DNA from: Serratia oryzae
GTDB lineage: Bacteria > Pseudomonadota > Gammaproteobacteria > Enterobacterales > Enterobacteriaceae
Direction of reading: 5' to 3'
Assembly (NCBI RefSeq): GCF_001976145.1
Contig: NZ_MOXD01000008.1
Span: forward strand, 176,784 to 240,783
DNA: 64,000 nucleotides
Positions 22,371 through 32,459 of the stretch are shown here, in pieces. A model generated the notes under the pieces. It made no database searches. It saw only the letters and a list, made by a program, of their open reading frames with translations, and had not been told where the DNA came from. Position numbers and translations under genes: made by a program. Each line of letters opens with the position of its first letter. Position 1 is the stretch's first letter.

Positions 22371-25300
22371 GTGCGCCTGATTATCTCGTTATTGCTCAGT
22401 TTATTACTGATTCAACCGGCTCTGGCCGCCCCCATTCCCAACGAATCACAGCTCCGTCAGGAGCTGAAACAGGCTGAGAGCAACAAAAACGCCCCTCATC
22501 AGGCAGAAACGGTCGAGGCGCTGCAAAGCGCCCTGAACTGGCTGGCTGAGCGCAAGCAATCAAAGAATAATTCAGAACAGTATCAAAGGGTTATTGACGA
22601 TTTTCCGAAAATGACCCAGGAACTGCGCCGTCAGTTGACCATTGAGGAAAGTAAAGTTCTGCCGAATGGCGACAATCTGTCAGCCAGCGAACTGGAACAA
22701 CTGATTCTGCAAACCAGCAGCCAATTGCTGGAACAGGCGCGCCTGCTGCAACAGGAGCAGGAACGTTCACGCGAAATCAGTGATTCTCTCAGCCAGCTCC
22801 CCCAACAGCAGACCGAGGCCCGGCGCGCGCTGACAGAAATACAGCGCCGCCTGCAGGCACAAGGCAATAACCAGAACTCGCCATTGGCGCTAGCACAACT
22901 GACGTTGCTGCAGGCCGAGGCGGCAGCACGTAAAGCCAGGGTGGATGAGCTGGAACTGGCACAGCTTTCGGCCAACAACCGTCAGGAACTGGCGCGTATA
23001 CGTGCCGAAGTATACAAGACACGCCACGAAAAGACGGATAGCCAGCTACAGGCACTACGCAACAATCTGAACAGCCAACGTCAGCGCGAAGCCGAACGGG
23101 CGTTGGAAAAAACCGAGCAGTTGGCAGAGCAGAACGGCGATCTGCCCAAGAGTATCAGCCAGCAATTGCAGATCAACCGCGAGCTGTCCAGCGCCCTGAA
23201 CCAGCAGGCGCAACAGATGGATCTGATCTCCTCTCAGCAACGCTTGGCAGCCACACAAACGCTGCAAGTGCGTCAAGCACTCAGCACCATTATCGAACAG
23301 GCTCAATGGTTGGGCACCTCTTCCGCGCTGGGGGAAACCTTACGGGCACAGGTTGCTGCGCTGCCAGAAATGCCAAAACCGCAGCAACTGGACAGCGCCA
23401 TGGCCGAGTTACGCGTGCAGCGCCTGCGTTTTGAAAGCCAGTTGGAAAAGCTGCCGCAACAGGCTAAAGAGCTTAAGCAGGACGACGGTTCCCCTCTGAC
23501 CAGCGCCCAGCAGCGCATTGTCGACGCGCAGATACGCACCCAGCGCGAGCTGCTTAACTCGCTGCTTTCGGGCTGTGATACCCAAATCCTTGAACTCACC
23601 AAGCTGAAAGTCGCCAATACTCAGTTGGTCGATGCGCTGAACGAAATCCGCGATGCCGCCCACCGTTATCTGTTCTGGGTGCCAGACGTCAGCCCGATCA
23701 CGTTGTCTTATCCGCTGGCCGTTGCACATGATCTGACCCGTCTGCTGTCGCTGGACACGCTGACGCAGCTCAGCGGGGCCTCGATGATGATGGTCACCAG
23801 CAAGGAAACCCTGGTGCCGATCTTCGGCGCGCTGCTGCTGGTGATTTTCAGCATCAGCTCACGCAAGCACTATCATGCGTTTCTGGCACGCGCCAGCAGC
23901 CGGGTTGGCAAGGTGACACAAGATGAGTTTACTTTGACACTGCGCACCGTATTCTGGTCGATCCTAGTGGCATTACCCTTACCGGTTCTGTGGGCCGCGT
24001 TAGGCTTCGGCCTGCAAAACGCCTGGCCTTATCCGGTGGCCGTGGCGATCGGCGATGGCGTTACCGCCACGCTGCCAGTGCTGTGGATCTGCATGATCAG
24101 CGCCGCCTTCGCCCATCCACAAGGGCTGTTTATCGTGCATTTCCGCTGGCCGGCACAGCAGGTTTACCGCGCCATGCGCTATTATAAGATGTCGATCTGG
24201 CTGATCGTGCCACTGATTATGGCGCTGATCACCTTCGATAACCTGAACGAACGCGAATTCTCCAATACCCTTGGCCGCCTGTGTTTCATCCTGCTGTGCC
24301 TGGCGCTGAGCCTGGTGACCAACAGCCTGAAACGCGCCGGGATCCCGCTGTATCTGGATAAAAACGGCTCAGGCGAGAACCTGGTTAACACCGCGCTCTG
24401 GGGCCTGCTGCTTTCGGCACCGCTGGTTGCCGCGCTGGCTTCCACCGTTGGTTACCTGACAACCTCGCAGAAACTGCTGGCCAGGCTGGAAACGTCAGTG
24501 GCTATCTGGTTCCTGTTATTGGTGGTGTACCACATTATCCGCCGCTGGATGCTGATTCAGCGGCGACGCATTGCCTTCGATCGCGCCAAACAGCGCCGGG
24601 CAGATATTCTGGCCCAGCGCGCCAAGGGCGAAGACGAAACATCGCCCCTCCCCAACAGCAATGAAGGATCGATGGAGGTGGATGATACCGAGATCGATCT
24701 TGATGTGATCAGCGCGCAGTCCCTGCGCTTGGTCCGTTCGATCCTGACGATGATCGCGCTGGTTTCGGTGATCTTCCTGTGGTCCGAGATCCATTCCGCT
24801 TTCGGTTTCCTGGAAAACATTACGCTGTGGGATGTCACTTCAACGGTCAACGGGGTCGATACCGCCCAGCCGATCACCATGGGGGCACTGCTGATCGCCA
24901 TTCTGGTAGTGATTGTGACCATGCAACTGGTGCGTAACCTACCGGCGTTGCTGGAGCTGGCGATATTGCAGCACTTGGATCTGACACCGGGCACCGGCTA
25001 TGCCATCACCACCATTACCAAGTATCTGTTGCTGCTGTTTGGGGCGATCCTCAGCTTCTCGTGGATCGGCATTGAATGGTCAAAACTGCAGTGGGTAGTG
25101 ACCGCACTCAGCGTGGGTTTGGGCTTCGGGATGCAGGAGATATTCTCCAACTTTATCTCTGGCCTGATCATTCTGTTTGAAAAGCCGATCCGCATTGGCG
25201 ATACCGTGACGATCCGCAACCTCACCGGCAGCGTTACCAAGATCAACACCCGCGCCACCACCATTTCGGATTGGGATCGCAAAGAGATCATCGTGCCTAA

Positions 25301-25724
25301 CAAGGCATTTATTACCGAGCAATTTATCAACTGGTCGTTGTCAGACACCCTGACCCGTGTGGTGCTCACCGTACCGGCACCGGCAGAGGCCAACAGCGAA
25401 GAAGTGACCCAGATCCTGACCAACGCGGCCGAACGCTGCGCACTGGTGTTGGATACTCCGGCACCGGAAGTGTATCTGGTCGATCTGCAGCAAGGTATTC
25501 AGATCTTCGAGCTGCGAATTTACGCCGCTGAAATGGGCCACCGTATGCCGCTGCGCCATGAGATCCACCAGTTGATTCTGGCCGGCTACCGCGAGCATGG
25601 TATTACGCTGCCGTACCCACCGTTCCAGGTGCGTACCGAAACGCTGTCGCGCCTGAGCAATAACAGCCGCACACCACCTTCCACCGCGGCACCAAATCAT
25701 CGCCGCGAATCAGGTGGATTATAA
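22371..25724 (+). CDS. mscM: Miniconductance mechanosensitive channel MscM (YjeP)
   Basis: A 1117-residue MscS-superfamily channel of the MscK type. GTG start 22371 preceded by GAAGGA; signal peptide about 1-20 (LLLSLLLIQPALAA). A long periplasmic Gln/Glu-rich coiled-coil region (about 25-460) is followed by about eight membrane segments (about 480-910) and then the MscS core with pore helix and LSVGLGFGMQEIFSNFISGL (about 915-935) and beta domain RIGDTVTIRNLTGSVTKINTRAT. It releases solutes on hypo-osmotic shock. It lies 19 bp after psd, so co-expression is likely. The length fits E. coli MscM (1107). Confidence 0.93.
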   Translation: MRLIISLLLSLLLIQPALAAPIPNESQLRQELKQAESNKNAPHQAETVEALQSALNWLAERKQSKNNSEQYQRVIDDFPKMTQELRRQLTIEESKVLPNGDNLSASELEQLILQTSSQLLEQARLLQQEQERSREISDSLSQLPQQQTEARRALTEIQRRLQAQGNNQNSPLALAQLTLLQAEAAARKARVDELELAQLSANNRQELARIRAEVYKTRHEKTDSQLQALRNNLNSQRQREAERALEKTEQLAEQNGDLPKSISQQLQINRELSSALNQQAQQMDLISSQQRLAATQTLQVRQALSTIIEQAQWLGTSSALGETLRAQVAALPEMPKPQQLDSAMAELRVQRLRFESQLEKLPQQAKELKQDDGSPLTSAQQRIVDAQIRTQRELLNSLLSGCDTQILELTKLKVANTQLVDALNEIRDAAHRYLFWVPDVSPITLSYPLAVAHDLTRLLSLDTLTQLSGASMMMVTSKETLVPIFGALLLVIFSISSRKHYHAFLARASSRVGKVTQDEFTLTLRTVFWSILVALPLPVLWAALGFGLQNAWPYPVAVAIGDGVTATLPVLWICMISAAFAHPQGLFIVHFRWPAQQVYRAMRYYKMSIWLIVPLIMALITFDNLNEREFSNTLGRLCFILLCLALSLVTNSLKRAGIPLYLDKNGSGENLVNTALWGLLLSAPLVAALASTVGYLTTSQKLLARLETSVAIWFLLLVVYHIIRRWMLIQRRRIAFDRAKQRRADILAQRAKGEDETSPLPNSNEGSMEVDDTEIDLDVISAQSLRLVRSILTMIALVSVIFLWSEIHSAFGFLENITLWDVTSTVNGVDTAQPITMGALLIAILVVIVTMQLVRNLPALLELAILQHLDLTPGTGYAITTITKYLLLLFGAILSFSWIGIEWSKLQWVVTALSVGLGFGMQEIFSNFISGLIILFEKPIRIGDTVTIRNLTGSVTKINTRATTISDWDRKEIIVPNKAFITEQFINWSLSDTLTRVVLTVPAPAEANSEEVTQILTNAAERCALVLDTPAPEVYLVDLQQGIQIFELRIYAAEMGHRMPLRHEIHQLILAGYREHGITLPYPPFQVRTETLSRLSNNSRTPPSTAAPNHRRESGGL

Positions 25725-25728
25725 ATGC

Positions 25729-25763
25729 AAAAGGGTTTGGCCAGTGCCAAACCCTTTTTTGTC
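25729..25763. terminator. Bidirectional terminator between mscM and epmA
   Basis: A 13 bp stem AAAAGGGTTTGGC / GCCAAACCCTTTT with a CAGT loop has T runs in both directions (TTTTTTG on the plus strand; TTTTGCATTT on the minus strand). It sits between the convergent mscM and epmA stops. Confidence 0.9.
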
Positions 25764-25774
25764 TTGCGTAACGC

Positions 25775-26752
25775 TTAGGCCCGATCGACCGGGAAGGCGA
25801 TCACTTCACTCAGGCGCTCTGCTCCCAACGCCAGCATCACCAGACGATCGACCCCCAGTGCCACCCCGGCACACTCGGGCATGCCGTGCTGCAACGCATC
25901 CAGCAGGTTATTGTCAATCGGCTGCTGCGGCAGACCGCGCGCTGCGCGCTTACGGTTATCTTGCTCAAAACGCTGGCGCTGTTCATTGCCGTCGGTCAAT
26001 TCCCGGAAGCCGTTCGCCAGCTCAATGCCTTTAAAGTAAACCTCAAAGCGCTCTGCTACGCGGTGATCTTCCGTACTGATTTCAGCCAACGCCGCCTGCG
26101 ACGCCGGGAAATGATACACAAACGCAGGCCTGTCGCGGCCAATGTGCGGCTCAACGCCGACGGTAAACAGCAGTTGCAACAGCGTGTCGCGATCTTCTTC
26201 AGTATCGGCAATATTGCTCAGATCGAGCTTGGCCGCTGCTTCACGCAGCTGCGGTTTTTCTGCAGAGAGTGGGTCGATATCCAAATGGCGCAAAAATGCC
26301 TGCTGGTAGGATAGGGTCTCGGCGCTATCGCAATCCAGCACCTGCTGCAATAGATCGTCCACCTCATTCATCAGGCGATACATGTCATAATGCAGCCGGT
26401 ACCATTCCAGCATGGTAAATTCAGGATTGTGATGCCGCCCTGCTTCTTCATTACGGAAACTGCGCCCCAGTTGATAAATCGGGCCGCTACCGGCCGCCAG
26501 CAGGCGCTTCATGTGGTATTCCGGGCTGGTCATCATGTATAGCGTCAGGCCATCTGCGGCCCCAGGCCCGACGAAGCGCGTCTGGAACGGAACCAGGTGA
26601 ATATCGGTCACCGTCGCCTGGCTCATTGCAGGCGTTTCCACCTCCAATACGCCACGATCGGCAAAGAAACGCCGGATCTCAGCCAAGATCGCCGCGCGTT
26701 TCAACAAATTGGCGATGGGTGCACTCGGTTGCCAGCTTGCCGTTTCGCTCAT
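25775..26752 (-). CDS. epmA: EF-P--(R)-beta-lysine ligase EpmA
   Basis: A 325-residue class II lysyl-tRNA synthetase paralogue (PoxA/GenX) without the N-terminal anticodon-binding domain. It attaches (R)-beta-lysine to Lys34 of EF-P. The catalytic core starts near residue 20 ([21 protein letters not shown], motif 1), continues with motif 2 at [20 protein letters not shown] and motif 3 [15 protein letters not shown]. Its substrate EF-P and partner aminomutase EpmB are encoded 5-8 kb away in this window. Confidence 0.96.
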   Translation of the reverse strand: MSETASWQPSAPIANLLKRAAILAEIRRFFADRGVLEVETPAMSQATVTDIHLVPFQTRFVGPGAADGLTLYMMTSPEYHMKRLLAAGSGPIYQLGRSFRNEEAGRHHNPEFTMLEWYRLHYDMYRLMNEVDDLLQQVLDCDSAETLSYQQAFLRHLDIDPLSAEKPQLREAAAKLDLSNIADTEEDRDTLLQLLFTVGVEPHIGRDRPAFVYHFPASQAALAEISTEDHRVAERFEVYFKGIELANGFRELTDGNEQRQRFEQDNRKRAARGLPQQPIDNNLLDALQHGMPECAGVALGVDRLVMLALGAERLSEVIAFPVDRA

Positions 26753-27147
26753 GATAATTACTCCGAAATCAAACAGGGGATGCAGTCTACTCGTATCCTG
26801 CTATGCAAACAAATTCTTCACCACCGCACTGCATCTTTTAAAATCATAAAAAACATAGTCACCATATAAACCACCGCTAATACGATGAATTAGAGTCAAA
26901 GGGCTGCCAACCCCTTATTTTTACAGGAATGCCTCTCGCCCAGCAGTTAAAAGACAAAACAATCGATCACATCAAATTTCTACTACTTAACTTTAGGTAT
27001 AGTGATATCCCTACATTTGCCGGGAGTTATCTATCCTTAATGTTCAGCCAAACGGCATGCTCAACAAACGATCACCCAAGAGCTTTATAAATATTAAGTA
27101 TAGATATTTTCATTTTGTCGTTTTAACAAGACTACTGGAGGAATGCA
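26753..27147. other. Divergent intergenic region between epmA and frdA
   Basis: About 395 bp with no coding potential recognised. It is AT-rich and carries the frd promoter and an FNR-type site (separate entries) and presumably the epmA promoter near 26770-26830, which I could not define. Confidence 0.6.
26961..27003 (+). promoter_or_regulatory. frdABCD promoter with FNR-type site
   Basis: AATCGATCACATCAAATTT (26961-26979) closely resembles the FNR site of the E. coli frd promoter, an imperfect match to TTGAT-N4-ATCAA. A -10 candidate TATAGT lies at 26998-27003, putting the FNR site centre near -40, the class II activation geometry. This fits anaerobic activation of fumarate reductase. The transcription start is inferred. 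Confidence 0.65.
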
Positions 27148-28944
27148 GTGCAAACCTTTAACGCCGACCTCGCCATTATTGGCGCTGGGGGAGCCGGTTT
27201 ACGGGCAGCCATTGCTGCAGCGGAAGCCAATCCCCAACTCAAAATCGCGCTGATATCTAAAGTTTACCCGATGCGCAGCCATACGGTAGCCGCCGAAGGG
27301 GGCTCCGCCGCTGTCACCCAAGCTCACGACAGCTATGACTATCACTTCCAAGACACCGTTGCCGGGGGCGACTGGCTGTGCGAGCAGGACGTGGTCGATC
27401 ACTTCGTTCACAGTTGCCCGCGTGAAATGACCCAGCTTGAGCAGTGGGGTTGCCCGTGGAGCCGCAAACCGGACGGTTCGGTCAACGTGCGTCGTTTCGG
27501 CGGCATGAAGATCGAACGCACCTGGTTTGCCGCCGATAAAACCGGTTTCCATATGCTGCACACTTTGTTCCAAACCTCGCTGAAGTATCCGCAAATTCAA
27601 CGTTTTGACGAGCACTTCGTGTTGGACATCCTGGTGGACGACGGCCAGGCTCGTGGTCTGATCGCCATGAACATGATGGAAGGCACCCGCGTGCAGATCC
27701 GCGCTAATGCGGTGATCATGGCAACCGGCGGGGCTGGCCGCGTTTACCGTTATAACACCAATGGCGGTATTGTCACCGGCGATGGTATGGGTATGGCATT
27801 CCACCACGGTGTGCCACTGCGTGATATGGAGTTTGTGCAGTATCACCCCACCGGTCTGCCGGGCTCTGGCATCCTGATGACCGAAGGCTGCCGCGGTGAA
27901 GGCGGTATTCTGGTCAATAAAGACGGGTACCGTTATCTGCAGGATTACGGCATGGGCCCAGAAACCCCACTTGGCGAACCGAAGAACAAATATATGGAAC
28001 TGGGCCCGCGTGACAAAGTGTCCCAGGCTTTCTGGCACGAATGGCGTGCTGGCCGTACGATCCCCACGCCGCGTGGTGACGTGGTGTATCTGGATCTGCG
28101 CCATCTGGGCGAGAAAAAACTGCTGGAACGCCTGCCGTTCATCTGCGAACTGGCAAAAGCCTACGTGGGCGTTGACCCGGTTAAAGATCCGATCCCGGTA
28201 CGCCCAACCGCGCACTACACCATGGGTGGGATCGAGACCGATCAGAACTGCGAAACCCGCATTAAAGGGCTGTTCGCGGTGGGGGAATGTTCCTCCGTTG
28301 GCCTGCACGGTGCAAACCGCCTGGGCTCTAACTCGCTGGCAGAACTGGTGGTCTTTGGCCGCGTAGCCGGTGAACACGCCGCACGCCGTGCGCTGGAAAG
28401 TGGCCCGGCCAACGGCAGCGCGCTCGACGCACAGGGCCGTGACGTGGAAACCCGTCTCAGCAACCTGATGAAGCAGGAAGGCAACGAGAACTGGGCGAAG
28501 ATCCGCGACGAAATGGGCCTGTCGATGGAAGAAGGCTGCGGTATCTACCGCACGCCGGAACTGATGCAGAAAACCATCGATAAGCTGGCAGAGCTGAAAG
28601 AGCGCTTCAAGCGCGTCAAAATCACCGATACCACCAACGTGTTCAACACCGATCTGCTCTATACCATTGAACTGGGTTACGGGTTGGACGTTGCTGAATG
28701 TATGGCGCACTCCGCCTTCAACCGTAAAGAATCGCGCGGGGCGCACCAACGCTTAGACGAAGGCTGCACCGAGCGTGACGATGTGAACTTCCTGAAACAT
28801 ACGCTGGCGTTCCACAACCCGCAGGGGGCGCCTCGCCTGGAGTATAGCGACGTGAAAATCACCAAGCTGCCACCGGCCAAACGTGTTTACGGTGCCGAAG
28901 CCGATGCACAGGAGAAAAAGGATAAGGAGCAGGCGAATGGCTGA
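27148..28944 (+). CDS. frdA: Fumarate reductase flavoprotein subunit
   Basis: A 598-residue FAD subunit of the membrane-bound quinol:fumarate reductase, terminal enzyme of anaerobic fumarate respiration. GTG start with GGAGG seven bases upstream. FAD-binding [20 protein letters not shown] at 6-25; [13 protein letters not shown] with the His that binds FAD covalently near 45; catalytic region [21 protein letters not shown] near 233. [16 protein letters not shown] is also family-specific. First gene of frdABCD; its 3' end overlaps frdB by 8 bases. Confidence 0.98.
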   Translation: MQTFNADLAIIGAGGAGLRAAIAAAEANPQLKIALISKVYPMRSHTVAAEGGSAAVTQAHDSYDYHFQDTVAGGDWLCEQDVVDHFVHSCPREMTQLEQWGCPWSRKPDGSVNVRRFGGMKIERTWFAADKTGFHMLHTLFQTSLKYPQIQRFDEHFVLDILVDDGQARGLIAMNMMEGTRVQIRANAVIMATGGAGRVYRYNTNGGIVTGDGMGMAFHHGVPLRDMEFVQYHPTGLPGSGILMTEGCRGEGGILVNKDGYRYLQDYGMGPETPLGEPKNKYMELGPRDKVSQAFWHEWRAGRTIPTPRGDVVYLDLRHLGEKKLLERLPFICELAKAYVGVDPVKDPIPVRPTAHYTMGGIETDQNCETRIKGLFAVGECSSVGLHGANRLGSNSLAELVVFGRVAGEHAARRALESGPANGSALDAQGRDVETRLSNLMKQEGNENWAKIRDEMGLSMEEGCGIYRTPELMQKTIDKLAELKERFKRVKITDTTNVFNTDLLYTIELGYGLDVAECMAHSAFNRKESRGAHQRLDEGCTERDDVNFLKHTLAFHNPQGAPRLEYSDVKITKLPPAKRVYGAEADAQEKKDKEQANG

Positions 28945-29671
28945 GATGAAAAACCTGAAAATCGAAGTGATGCGCTACAACCCGGAACGCGACGCAGAGC
29001 CGCATTTCGAGACTTACAGCGTGCCTTACGATGAGCAGACTTCGCTGCTGGATGCCCTGGGTTATATCAAAGATAACCTGGCACCCGATCTGTCCTACCG
29101 CTGGTCATGCCGTATGGCCATTTGCGGTTCATGCGGCATGATGGTCAACAGCGTGCCGAAACTGGCCTGTAAAACCTTCCTGCGCGAATACACCGCCGGT
29201 ATGAAGGTTGAAGCGCTGGGCAACTTCCCGATCGAACGCGATCTGGTGGTCGATATGACCCACTTTATCGAAAGCCTGGAAGCGATTAAGCCTTACATCA
29301 TCGGCAACGATCGTAAGCCGGAAGACGGCCCGAACGTGCAGACCCCGGCGCAGATGGCGAAATACCATCAGTTCTCCGGCTGCATCAACTGTGGCCTGTG
29401 CTATGCCGCTTGCCCACAGTTCGGTCTCAACCCGGAATTTATCGGCCCGGCGGCGATCACGCTGGCACACCGTTACAACCTGGATAACCGCGATCACGGC
29501 AAGAAAGAACGCATGCCGCAGCTCAACGGCCAGAACGGTGTCTGGACCTGTACGTTTGTTGGCTACTGCTCTGAAGTCTGCCCGAAACACGTCGACCCGG
29601 CCGCTGCGATCCAGCAGGGCAAGGTAGAAAGTGCCAAAGACTTCATGATCGCAATGCTGAAACCGCAATAA
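28937..29671 (+). CDS. frdB: Fumarate reductase iron-sulfur subunit
   Basis: A 244-residue electron-transfer subunit. The start ATG 28937 ([20 protein letters not shown]) matches E. coli FrdB in position and length. [2Fe-2S] ligands are in [15 protein letters not shown] (about 57-71) and a Cys near 78; [4Fe-4S] and [3Fe-4S] ligands are in [14 protein letters not shown] (about 148-161) and [17 protein letters not shown] (about 204-220). Coupled to frdA by an 8-base overlap. Confidence 0.98.
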   Translation: MAEMKNLKIEVMRYNPERDAEPHFETYSVPYDEQTSLLDALGYIKDNLAPDLSYRWSCRMAICGSCGMMVNSVPKLACKTFLREYTAGMKVEALGNFPIERDLVVDMTHFIESLEAIKPYIIGNDRKPEDGPNVQTPAQMAKYHQFSGCINCGLCYAACPQFGLNPEFIGPAAITLAHRYNLDNRDHGKKERMPQLNGQNGVWTCTFVGYCSEVCPKHVDPAAAIQQGKVESAKDFMIAMLKPQ

Positions 29672-29687
29672 GGGAGAGGAGACAGCA

Positions 29688-30080
29688 ATGACAACACAAC
29701 GTAAACCCTATGTGCGTACCATGACACCCACCTGGTGGCAGAAGCTCGGTTTTTACCGTTTCTACATGCTGCGTGAAGGTACATCGGTGCCTGCAACCTG
29801 GTTCAGCATCGTGCTGATCTACGGCGTTTTTGCGCTGAAAGGCGGCCCTGAAAGCTGGGCCGGTTTTGTCGGCTTCCTGCAAAACCCGCTGGTGCTGCTG
29901 ATTAATATCATCACCCTGCTGGCCGCGGTGCTGCACACCAAAACCTGGTTCGATCTGGCGCCTAAAGCCGCCAATATCGTGGTAAACAGCGAAAAAATGG
30001 GGCCAGAGCCGATCGTTAAGGCACTGTGGGCCGTAACGATTGCCGTCACGGTGATCATTCTCGCCGTCGCCTTAATCTAA
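29688..30080 (+). CDS. frdC: Fumarate reductase membrane anchor subunit C
   Basis: A 130-residue membrane anchor with three hydrophobic helices (about 30-50, 65-85, 105-128) that helps form the menaquinol site. The N-terminus reads [20 protein letters not shown]. Ribosome-binding site GGGAGAGG precedes the ATG. Confidence 0.96.
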   Translation: MTTQRKPYVRTMTPTWWQKLGFYRFYMLREGTSVPATWFSIVLIYGVFALKGGPESWAGFVGFLQNPLVLLINIITLLAAVLHTKTWFDLAPKAANIVVNSEKMGPEPIVKALWAVTIAVTVIILAVALI

Positions 30081-30092
30081 CCCGGAGGAAAC

Positions 30093-30452
30093 ATGATAAA
30101 TCAAGCACCTAAACGCTCTGATGAGCCGGTTTTCTGGGGATTATTTGGTGCCGGTGGCATGTGGGGGGCGATCGTTGCTCCCGCTATCGTGCTGCTGGTC
30201 GGTATTATGCTGCCCCTTGGCCTGTTCCCCGGTGACGCATTAGGCTATGAGCGCGTACTGGCATTCTGCCAAAGCTGGATCGGCCGTCTGTTCCTGCTGT
30301 TGATGATCATTCTGCCGCTGTGGTGCGGGCTACACCGTATCCACCATGCCATGCATGACCTGAAAATCCATGTGCCCGCCGGCAAATGGGTGTTCTACGG
30401 CCTGGCAGCGATCCTGAGCGTCGTGGCACTGATCGGCGTCGTCACCTTGTAA
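30093..30452 (+). CDS. frdD: Fumarate reductase membrane anchor subunit D
   Basis: A 119-residue anchor with three membrane helices (about 15-45, 62-82, 97-117). Conserved [17 protein letters not shown] near 13 and [10 protein letters not shown] near 80. Starts 12 bp after frdC with GGAGG upstream. Confidence 0.96.
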   Translation: MINQAPKRSDEPVFWGLFGAGGMWGAIVAPAIVLLVGIMLPLGLFPGDALGYERVLAFCQSWIGRLFLLLMIILPLWCGLHRIHHAMHDLKIHVPAGKWVFYGLAAILSVVALIGVVTL

Positions 30453-30459
30453 ATCCCCC

Positions 30460-30483
30460 GGCGGCCAGCCTCCGTTGGCCGCC
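30460..30483 (+). terminator. Hairpin downstream of frdD
   Basis: An 8 bp GC stem (GGCGGCCA / TGGCCGCC) 8 bp after the frdD stop is followed by ACCCCTTGCC rather than a clear T run. In E. coli the frd terminator also serves as the ampC attenuator; ampC is not present here. Confidence 0.5.
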
Positions 30484-30510
30484 ACCCCTTGCCATATGTT
30501 ATAAACTGTT

Positions 30511-30779
30511 TATACCCGTCATACTTCAAGTTGCTTGGGTGTCGGCTGCATTACTCGGCCCATAATGGGCCTCGCCCCTTCGGGGCCGCTGCAAGCAGCG
30601 TTCAAATCTGCCAAGCAGATTTGTCACTCACCCCAGTCACTGACTTGAGTAAGCTCCTGGGGCTTATGAGCCTCAAAGAGGCTCACTCTACGGGCCAGTG
30701 CAAGCGCTGTTCAAATCAGTCTTTGACTGATTTGTCACTCCGTTGCCGCCTACAAGCAACTCGAATTATTTTGGGTATA
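30511..30779. repeat. Composite ERIC element with inserted repeat units, about 269 bp
   Basis: The ends are inverted repeats: TATACCCGTCATACTTCAAG on the left and, on the other strand, TATACCCAAAATAATTCGAG on the right, each followed by TTGCTTG. The ERIC core CACCCCAGTCACTGACTTG / AGTAAGCTCCTGGGG is at about 30632-30663. Each arm carries extra DNA, including a direct repeat of about 40 bp (30591-30629 and 30700-30740; both contain GTTCAAATC and end GATTTGTCACTC). The rest of the gap between frdD and blc holds only the frdD hairpin and the blc leader. Confidence 0.75.
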
Positions 30780-30806
30780 TCTTCTACTGATAAACAGGTG
30801 TTACTT

Positions 30807-31340
30807 ATGCGTTTTTGGTCAAAACTGGGGGTGATGTTATCTGCCCTGATCTCCGTTGCCTGCAGCGTGACCCCACCAAAAGATCTCAAGGTGGTGGATA
30901 ACTTTGACAGCCAGCGCTATCTCGGCACCTGGTATGAAATCGCCCGTCTGGATCACCGCTTTGAACGTGGCCTGGAGCAGGTGACGGCCAATTACAGCCC
31001 GCGCGCAGACGGCGGCCTGAAAGTGGTTAACCGGGGATTTAATGCACAGAAACAGCAGTGGCAGGAGAGCCAAGGGAAAGCCTATTTTATCGGCTCGCCG
31101 CAGGTTGCCTCGTTGAAGGTGTCGTTTTTCGGCCCGTTCTATGGTGGCTATAACGTGATCGATCTGGATCCTGAATACCGCTACGCGCTGGTTGCCGGCC
31201 CGAACCGCGACTATCTGTGGATCCTGTCACGCACGCCAACGATCGACGCCGCCACGCGCGACAGGTTAGTGCAGGTCGCCAAAGGCTATGGTTTTGATAC
31301 CACAGCCCTGGTGTGGGTGAAACAGCCAACCGCTCAGTGA
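30807..31340 (+). CDS. blc: Outer-membrane lipocalin Blc
   Basis: A 177-residue bacterial lipocalin. Start ATG 30807 ([20 protein letters not shown]): signal peptide with Cys19 as the lipidation site. A longer in-frame extension runs through the ERIC element and is not credible. Lipocalin motif 1 [19 protein letters not shown] near 36; [16 protein letters not shown] near 105; [12 protein letters not shown] near 133. In E. coli Blc is expressed in starvation and binds lysophospholipids. It is next to gdx, as in E. coli. Confidence 0.95.
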   Translation: MRFWSKLGVMLSALISVACSVTPPKDLKVVDNFDSQRYLGTWYEIARLDHRFERGLEQVTANYSPRADGGLKVVNRGFNAQKQQWQESQGKAYFIGSPQVASLKVSFFGPFYGGYNVIDLDPEYRYALVAGPNRDYLWILSRTPTIDAATRDRLVQVAKGYGFDTTALVWVKQPTAQ

Positions 31341-31651
31341 CTGCTGAATTTCAGCCCTAAAATACCGGCGACGATCAAACATAAGCTGAGAATGCGCATG
31401 ATATTGGTCGATTCGCCGAGTAGCACCATGCCCATTACCGCTGCCCCAACCGCACCGATCCCGGTCCACACCGCATAAGCGGTGCCAGCGGGCAGCGTTT
31501 TCATCGCATTAGCCAGCAAGATCATACTGACCACCATAGCAGCAACCGTAATGATGCTCGGAGTCAGACGGGTAAAACCATGGGTATATTTCAGGCCAAT
31601 CGCCCACACGACCTCAAGCAGGCCAGCAAAAATCAAAATGATCCACGCCAT
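31334..31651 (-). CDS. gdx: Guanidinium exporter Gdx (SugE)
   Basis: A 105-residue small multidrug resistance family transporter with four membrane helices. Start ATG 31649-31651 ([20 protein letters not shown]); the longer reading frame upstream runs through the riboswitch. Glu13 in [13 protein letters not shown] is the substrate/proton-binding residue; the guanidinium-specific subtype has the W adjacent. The mini-ykkC riboswitch directly upstream supports guanidinium export as its job. Its 3' end overlaps blc's 3' end by 7 bases (convergent). Confidence 0.95.
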   Translation of the reverse strand: MAWIILIFAGLLEVVWAIGLKYTHGFTRLTPSIITVAAMVVSMILLANAMKTLPAGTAYAVWTGIGAVGAAVMGMVLLGESTNIMRILSLCLIVAGILGLKFSSH

Positions 31652-31667
31652 GAACAGGCTCCAGAAC

Positions 31668-31720
31668 TGATGGGGTCGTCCCCAGACAACAAGATGCGCA
31701 GATGGGTCGTCCCGCCTGGC
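31668..31720 (-). promoter_or_regulatory. Guanidine-II (mini-ykkC) riboswitch upstream of gdx
   Basis: On the minus strand two short hairpins each present an ACGA loop: GGG-ACGA-CCC (31704-31713) and TGGGG-ACGA-CCCCA (31671-31684), separated by a 19-base linker. This pair of ACGR tetraloop hairpins is the guanidine-II consensus. The second hairpin ends about 20 bases before the gdx ATG, close to the GGAG ribosome-binding site, which fits control of translation by guanidinium. Confidence 0.92.
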
Positions 31721-31851
31721 TGGGTGAAGATAGAGATAATAACTAACGTTGCGCCGAAAGGCGACAATCGCTCTATAGGGCTGAAGGGTAAACCGGTAAG
31801 AAAGAAGAAAATCAGAGGAGCCACGCAAACCGTGGCTCCTCTAAACAGAAA

Positions 31852-32418
31852 TTATTTTACGCGAGAAACGTATTCGCCAGAGCGGGTGTCAACTTTGATC
31901 ACTTCGCCGATCTGCACGAACAATGGCACTTTCACTACTGCGCCGGTGCTCAGGGTCGCTGGCTTGCCGCCGGTACCTGCGGTATCACCTTTCAGACCTG
32001 GATCGGTGTCAGTCACCTCTGCTTCGATGAAGTTTGGCGGCTGCACGGCGATCGGGCGGCCATCCCACAGGGTAACGATACATTCCGCATTATCCTGCAG
32101 CCATTTTGCTACGTCGGACACGGTTTTCTCTTCAACCTGATGCTGTTCAAACGTCTCAGGGTGCATGAAGTGGAAGAACTCACCGTCGTTGTACAGATAG
32201 TTCATGTTAGTATCTACAACGTCTGCACCTTCACAGGAATCCGTAGATTTAAAGGTCTTCTCAACGCGAGTACCGGTCAGCAGACGACGCATTTTCACGC
32301 GTGCGAAAGCCTGGCCTTTGCCCGGTTTTACGAACTCACTGGCTTCGACAGCGTAAGGTTCGCCCTCGAACATGATTTTAAGACCCGGACGGAAATCGTT
32401 GCTAGAATAAGTCGCCAT
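31852..32418 (-). CDS. efp: Elongation factor P
   Basis: A 188-residue three-domain protein that helps ribosomes through polyproline stretches. Lys34, in the loop [15 protein letters not shown], is the residue that receives beta-lysine from EpmA. KOW-like domain 1 (about 1-64) is followed by two OB domains. Divergent from epmB, with 41 bp between the starts. Confidence 0.97.
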   Translation of the reverse strand: MATYSSNDFRPGLKIMFEGEPYAVEASEFVKPGKGQAFARVKMRRLLTGTRVEKTFKSTDSCEGADVVDTNMNYLYNDGEFFHFMHPETFEQHQVEEKTVSDVAKWLQDNAECIVTLWDGRPIAVQPPNFIEAEVTDTDPGLKGDTAGTGGKPATLSTGAVVKVPLFVQIGEVIKVDTRSGEYVSRVK

Positions 32419-32459
32419 AATGGCCCTCTGAATATTTAAATTGGTAGCTTAGCCAAAAA

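Noticed and set aside
27199..28749. A 516-codon open frame antisense to frdA
   Set aside because: Mirror frame caused by the codon bias of frdA; composition is rich in His, Gln, Val and Arg without any domain, and frdA is certain.
30489..30806. In-frame N-terminal extension of blc through the ERIC element
   Set aside because: The extension lies in repeat DNA, and the signal peptide with lipobox begins at 30807.
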